A stretch of DNA of 10,507 nt from CAZNQW01 sp964575225 (lineage in GTDB: Bacteria > Chloroflexota > Anaerolineae > JAAYZQ01), in contig CAZNQW010000131.1 in NCBI GenBank assembly GCA_964575225.1, forward strand, positions 1 through 10,507, read 5' to 3'. This document shows, piece after piece, positions 6,760 through 10,507 of this stretch. How positions within the stretch are numbered: the first letter of the stretch is position 1; the number at the start of each line of letters is the position of its first letter. A model generated the notes under the pieces. That model saw only the letters and a program-made list of their open reading frames with translations, was not told the DNA's origin and did not search any database. The translations under genes were made by a program, and so were the position numbers.

Positions 6760-6805
6760 GATTGAGGTCAGGGCTGCGGGTTGTTGCCGCCTTGACCCCC
6801 AATCC
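6759..6805 (+). promoter_or_regulatory. Stem-loop between corrinoid gene 1 and MttB gene 2
   Basis: GGATTG (6759-6764) pairs with CAATCC (6800-6805), GGTCA (6766-6770) with TGACC (6793-6797), GGGC (6771-6774) with GCCT (6789-6792, one G-U) and GC (6776-6777) with GC (6786-6787), around a loop of eight bases. The structure begins on the last base of the stop codon and ends eight bases before the ribosome site of the next gene. No T-run follows. It probably affects message processing or stability rather than ending transcription. Confidence 0.5.
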
Positions 6806-6831
6806 CAACTCTTAGGAAGGAGAATCACTCC

Positions 6832-8289
6832 ATGAGGACGAACTATCCAGTCAATTCCGGCGTACGCTTCCAGATGCTCTCGGACGATCAGCTCCAGGAG
6901 TTGTTCGAGGGCGTGCTCCACGTGCTCGAATACACGGGCCTGGACGTGTATCACGATGAAGCACGGGACGTTTTGAAAAAGGCGGGCGCCTGGGTCGAAG
7001 GGCTTCGCGTTCGGGTGCCTTCCTACATGGTCAAGGATGCCCTGGCCAAGGCGCCGCGCTCCTTCACCCTGTGGGCCCGCAATGGGAACCCCAAGCACAA
7101 TATCCACATCGGACCCGGTCGGGCGCACTTTGGGCCTGGCCCCACCTGCCCCAACTTTATCGACATCGAGACCATGGAACGCCGCCCCTATGTCAAGGCC
7201 GACGTGCCCCAGGTAGCTCGTGTGGTCGATGCCTTGCCCAACATCGATTTTTGCGAGTCGCTGGGCACTGTGGGTGACGTGCACCACGAATTGGGCGCGC
7301 TGTACGAGTTCGCAGGCATGTTCCCCAACACCAGCAAGCCCATCGTCGCCTGGTCGTACGACCGCTTTGACTCGGCCGGCATCCACGAGATCGCCATCAC
7401 CGAGGCAGGGGGGCAGGCGGCCTTTGAGCGGCGGCCCAACTATGTCCACTACTGCGAACCGCTCTCGCCGCTGGTGAGCACCTTCGAGGCGCTGGACAAG
7501 CTCATGTTTGCGGCGCGCCACCGCATTCCCCTCGTCTTTACGCCATGCCCCATTGCCGGCGGCACAGCCCCGGTAACGGCGGCGGGCATCATCACCCAGG
7601 CCGCGGCCGAGTCGTGGATGGGCCTGACCCTGGCCCAGACTTTGCAGCCCGGCTTGCCCTTTATCATGGGCGGCGTCCTGTCTGTCATGGACATGAGTTC
7701 GATGATCCTGGCCTACGGCGCCCCCGAGCTGCCGTTAATGATGGCCGGACTCACCGAACTGGCCCACTTTGCGGGCCTGCCCCTGTGGCAGACGGGCGGC
7801 TGCACCGATTCCAAGACCTTTGACGAGCAGGCCATCATCGAAGGCTCCATGTCAGTCTTTTTCTCGGCCCTCACCGGCGGCGACCTAACCCACGACGTGG
7901 GCTATACCGAGAGCGCCATGACCGGCTCGGTGTTCCAGCTTGCGGCCATGGACGAGGCCATCGGCTATTCGCGGCGCATCACCCGCGGTATCGAAGTGAC
8001 CCCCGAAACCCTCGCCGTCGACGTCATCAAAGCCGTGGGACCCAATGGGCACTACCTGCGCCAGGCCCACACGCGCAAATTCTACAAGAACGAGTTCTGG
8101 TATCCCAACCTCTGCGATCGCCGCAACTATGAAGAGTGGGAGATGATGGGCAAGACGAGCTTCAAAGAACGCACCGTCGCTCGCGTGAACGATATTCTCG
8201 CCACCCACAGGCCGTCGCCCATCAAACCAGAGACCGAATCCGTGATCGAAAAGGTGCTGGCCGAAGCTGAAGAACGGGTGAAGAAATAG
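6832..8289 (+). CDS. MttB-family corrinoid methyltransferase 2 (pyrrolysine-free)
   Basis: This 485-residue enzyme is of the MttB superfamily. It begins with TNYPVN (3-8), a short extension shared with MttB 3 but missing from MttB 1. Family regions are DALPNIDFCESLG (133-145), PCPIAGGTAPVTAAG (238-252), MGGVLSVMDMSSMILAYGAP (279-298), QTGGCTDSKTFDEQA (320-334), VTPETLAVD (389-397), VGPNGHYL (402-409) and NEFWYPNLCDR (420-430). There is no in-frame UAG before its natural TAG stop, so it lacks pyrrolysine. It should methylate a corrinoid protein from a quaternary amine or related methylated compound. The ATG at 6832 follows AGGAAGGAG at 6814-6822. Corrinoid gene 2 starts 10 bases after its stop, and its ribosome site overlaps that stop, which points to coupled expression. 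Exact substrate unknown. Confidence 0.92.
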   Translation: MRTNYPVNSGVRFQMLSDDQLQELFEGVLHVLEYTGLDVYHDEARDVLKKAGAWVEGLRVRVPSYMVKDALAKAPRSFTLWARNGNPKHNIHIGPGRAHFGPGPTCPNFIDIETMERRPYVKADVPQVARVVDALPNIDFCESLGTVGDVHHELGALYEFAGMFPNTSKPIVAWSYDRFDSAGIHEIAITEAGGQAAFERRPNYVHYCEPLSPLVSTFEALDKLMFAARHRIPLVFTPCPIAGGTAPVTAAGIITQAAAESWMGLTLAQTLQPGLPFIMGGVLSVMDMSSMILAYGAPELPLMMAGLTELAHFAGLPLWQTGGCTDSKTFDEQAIIEGSMSVFFSALTGGDLTHDVGYTESAMTGSVFQLAAMDEAIGYSRRITRGIEVTPETLAVDVIKAVGPNGHYLRQAHTRKFYKNEFWYPNLCDRRNYEEWEMMGKTSFKERTVARVNDILATHRPSPIKPETESVIEKVLAEAEERVKK

Positions 8290-8299
8290 GAGACCAAAG

Positions 8300-8941
8300 A
8301 TGAGTAGATTATACGAGCGCATTTCAACCGCCATCATAGAAGGCGAACCGGAAAAGACGGCCGATTTGGTTCAAAAGTGTCTGGACCAAGGCCTGAATCC
8401 CAAAGAGATCCTAGACAGCGCCATGATCATCGGGATGGGCGAAGTCGGCGTCCGCTTCAAGGCCGGCGACATGTTCGTGCCCGAAGTTCTGATGTCGGCC
8501 GACTCTATGCAGGCCGGCTTGGTCGTCCTGCGGCCCCATCTGGTGGCCGGCGGCGTCAAGCTCATTGGCAAGATCGTCATGGGCACCGTCAAGGGCGACC
8601 TGCACGACATCGGCAAGAACCTGGTGAACATGATGTGCGAGGGTGCCGGTTTTGAGATGATTGACATTGGGTTCAATGCCGACCCCGAGGACTTTATCGA
8701 AGCCATCAAGGAGCATCAGCCGGACGTAGTGGGCATGTCGGCCATGTTGACGACCACCATGCGGGCCATGGCCCACACGGTCAAGGCCATCGAAGAGGCC
8801 GGCTTGCGCGATAGGGTCAAGATCATGGTCGGTGGTGCCCCTGTGGATGCCGCCTTTGCCGAACGCATCGGCGCCGATGGCTATGGTTCTAACGCACCCG
8901 CCGGCTCCGATCTGGCCAAAAAGTTTGTCGGCGCGGCCTAA
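8300..8941 (+). CDS. Corrinoid protein 2 (MttC/MtbC-type methyl carrier)
   Basis: This 213-residue methyl carrier is a paralogue of corrinoid protein 1 (about 61 per cent identity by hand, same length, no gaps needed). The cap domain includes VRFKAGDMFVPEVL (51-64). The cobalamin site is GDLHDIG at 99-105 with His102 as expected axial ligand, then MSAML (146-150) and GG (178-179). The N-terminal cap (residues 1-50) and residues 71-90 differ most from the paralogue, while the segment around the cobalamin ligand is almost unchanged, as expected if the two carriers share a cofactor but dock different MttB or acceptor proteins. The ribosome site TAGGAG (8287-8292) includes the stop of MttB gene 2. 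A long stem-loop follows the TAA stop. Confidence 0.93.
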   Translation: MSRLYERISTAIIEGEPEKTADLVQKCLDQGLNPKEILDSAMIIGMGEVGVRFKAGDMFVPEVLMSADSMQAGLVVLRPHLVAGGVKLIGKIVMGTVKGDLHDIGKNLVNMMCEGAGFEMIDIGFNADPEDFIEAIKEHQPDVVGMSAMLTTTMRAMAHTVKAIEEAGLRDRVKIMVGGAPVDAAFAERIGADGYGSNAPAGSDLAKKFVGAA

Positions 8942-8942
8942 G

Positions 8943-9029
8943 TGAACGGCTCCGGATCGCCGGGGGAACGGCCCAGCGACGACGTGTGGGTTGTTCCGCC
9001 CGGTAGACAGATCCGCTCTAGGCCGTTCA
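8943..9029 (+). promoter_or_regulatory. Long stem-loop filling the gap between corrinoid gene 2 and MttB gene 3
   Basis: About thirty base pairs can form across this 87-base element. TGAACGGC (8943-8950) pairs with GCCGTTCA (9022-9029), and CGGATC (8953-8958) with GATCCG (9010-9015). CCGGGGGAAC (8960-8969) pairs with 8993-9003 with one bulged G (8998); two G-U pairs follow, and CCCA (8972-8975) pairs with TGGG (8987-8990) around an 11-base loop. No T-run follows, and the ribosome site of the next gene starts 21 bases downstream. It could be an RNA processing or stability structure, an attenuator, or a small palindromic repeat inserted between the genes. Confidence 0.6.
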
Positions 9030-9063
9030 TGCGGTGATTGCCAATCTAACAGGAGAAGGAACC

Positions 9064-10462
9064 ATGCAAGTACGAAAAACAAATTATACTGTGAACGCCA
9101 CGCCGACATTCCAGGTGCTGACCGAAGACGAGATCGAAGCGATCTATTTTTCGGCTCTTTCTGTCCTGTACGAAACCGGCGTGCGCGTATACGACGCGGA
9201 AGGCGTGCGCGTGGCCTACGAAGGTGGAGCCATCGTCGAGGATACCCAGAAGGACAATAGCCTGGTCAAGATCCCGCCCTGGCTGGTGGACAAGGCGCTG
9301 GCGACATTGCCGCGCAAGGTCGTGGTCATTGGCCCCGACCGCAAGCACAAGATGGAACTCTACAAAGACTCGCTCTACTTTGGTTGTGGTTCCGACACGC
9401 CCTTTACCATCGATCCCTACACCGGCGAGCGGCGCCGCGCCCTGTACAAGGATGTCAAGAACTTTGCCAAGCTGGCCCAGGCGTTGCCCAATATTGACTT
9501 TCACATGTCTCTGGGCATCGTTCAGGACTCGCAGGTGGGCACTTACGACCGCTGGCAGTACCTGGCCATGCTGGAAGGGACCAACAAACCCATCAATATC
9601 ACCGCCGTGGACATCGACGGGCTGCGCGACCAGCTCGAGATGGCCTACATCCGCGTGGGTGGCAAGGACGAGTGGCGCAAGGGACCCATCTTTTCCCTTT
9701 ACATCGAGCCGGTCTCGCCCCTGAGCCACTCGGAAGAGGTGGTGCAAAAGCTGCTCTTTGCTTCGGAGCACGAGATTCCCTTTGTCTACACGCCCTGCCC
9801 CCTGGCCGGCGCGACGTCGCCCTGCACCCTGGCGGGCACGGCGGTGCAGGCCCTTACCGAGAGCCTGTTCGGCATCGTCCTCAGCCAGATCGTCAAGCCC
9901 GGCGCGCCCCTCATCATCGGCGGCCTCATGTCCAACATGGACATGCAGACGACCGTCTACTGCTATGGCTCGCCCGAAATGGCGCTCCTGAGCGCGGCCT
10001 ACACCGACATCACCAAGTGGCTGGGCGTGCCCGAGTACGAGACGGCGGGTTGCTCCGATGCCAAGATGTTCGACGAGCAGGCGGCTATGGAAGGCACAAT
10101 CAACATCACCACGGCAGCCCTCGCCGGCGGCAACATGATCCACGACGTGGGCTACCTGGAGCAAGGGTTGACGAGCTCGGCCGAGATGATGGTCGCCTCC
10201 GACGAGATCATTGACCGGGTCAAGCGCATCCTGCGTGGTATCCCCGTGGACGACGATACCAAGGCGCTGGACGTCATGGAGACCGTCGGCCCGGGTGGCC
10301 ACTATCTGGAGCACGACCACACCTACAACCGCTTCAAGACCGAGATCTGGCGCCCCAAGCTCACCGACCGGCTGAACTGGGAGAACTGGACGGCCGCGGG
10401 CAGCAAGACCTATCGCGATCGAGTGCACGAGCGCGTAATCGAGTTGCTCGAAGCCGAAACCG
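9064..10462 (+). CDS. MttB-family corrinoid methyltransferase 3 (pyrrolysine-free), truncated at contig end
   Basis: The genuine sequence gives 466 residues and then runs into adapter DNA; comparison with MttB 2 suggests about 20-25 C-terminal residues are missing. It shares the N-terminal TNYTVN (6-11) and FQVLT (16-20) with MttB 2. Family regions are QALPNIDFHMSLG (139-151), PCPLAGATSPCTLAG (244-258), IGGLMSNMDMQTTVYCYGSP (285-304), ETAGCSDAKMFDEQA (326-340), VGPGGHYL (408-415) and TEIWRPKLTDR (426-436). No in-frame UAG is present. The ATG at 9064 after AGGAGAAGGA (9051-9060) is preferred to a GTG at 9034, which would place the ribosome site inside the gene and add non-homologous residues. 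It probably works with corrinoid protein 2, which lies just upstream. Substrate unknown. Confidence 0.9.
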
Positions 10463-10507
10463 AGATCGGAAGAGCACACGTCTGAACTCCAGTCACCGCT
10501 CATTATC
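10463..10507 (+). other. Illumina TruSeq adapter plus index (sequencing artefact, not genomic)
   Basis: Bases 10463-10496 equal the Illumina TruSeq read-1 3' adapter, which begins AGATCGGAAGAGC and ends CCAGTCAC. They are followed by the 8-base index CGCTCATT (10497-10504), which I recall as the TruSeq HT i7 index D703, and by ATC, the first bases of the flanking P7 sequence. Genomic sequence therefore ends at about 10462. The residues IGRAHV and the TGA at 10483-10485 in the MttB 3 frame are adapter translation, as is the N-terminal DWSSDVCSSDL seen on the opposite strand. Confidence 0.98.

Noticed and set aside
6145..7521. 458-codon open frame on the - strand opposite corrinoid 1 and MttB 2
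   Set aside because: It spans two well-supported + strand genes and their gap, is rich in His, Gly, Arg and Val as antisense shadows are, and has no family resemblance.
3821..10462. Pyrrolysine (in-frame UAG) in the MttB genes
   Set aside because: All three frames are read through the family's pyrrolysine region with sense codons, and TAG serves as the normal stop in four genes of the window.
9046..10503. 485-codon open frame on the - strand opposite MttB 3
   Set aside because: It begins in adapter sequence, its composition mirrors the GC-rich codon pattern of the + strand gene, and it shows no recognisable domain.

Overview
The window is the 3' end of a GC-rich bacterial contig, most likely assembled from short-read metagenomic data. 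All genes lie on the + strand, are tightly packed and mostly have strong Shine-Dalgarno sites. UAG is used as an ordinary stop in 4 of the 10 complete terminations, which argues against a pyrrolysine-decoding host. The gene set (Liv-type transporter, several pyrrolysine-free MttB proteins, small corrinoid proteins) fits an anaerobic or facultative organotroph. Anaerolineae/Chloroflexota is my best guess, but this rests on gene content only and is weak.

Layout: 3-89 is the C-terminal tail of an ABC substrate-binding protein. A GC-rich hairpin follows (107-138). The rest of a Liv/HAAT importer comes next: two ATPases (livG 185-919, livF 912-1616) and two permeases (livH 1625-2674, livM 2687-3742). 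The second half is a methyltransferase block: MttB-family protein 1 (3821-5239, TTG start), a CBS-CBS-ACT (AcuB-like) regulator (5372-6022, TTG start), corrinoid protein 1 (6121-6759), MttB 2 (6832-8289), corrinoid protein 2 (8300-8941) and MttB 3 (9064 to the contig end, truncated). Most gaps longer than about 70 bp contain a stem-loop without a long U-tract.

The last 45 bases (10463-10507) are not genomic. They are an Illumina TruSeq adapter followed by an 8-base index. The apparent stop of MttB 3 and its last residues are therefore artefacts.

Proposed working model (inference): the transporter imports an N-methylated compound, for example a betaine or related quaternary amine. The MttB proteins move a methyl group from it to the Co(I) corrinoid proteins, and an unseen second methyltransferase passes it to tetrahydrofolate or another acceptor. 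Three MttB paralogues with different active-site motifs suggest several substrates or successive demethylations. The CBS-ACT protein could sense a nucleotide, S-adenosylmethionine or an amino-acid-like ligand. The corrinoid-reductive activase (RamA type) and the second methyltransferase are not in the window.
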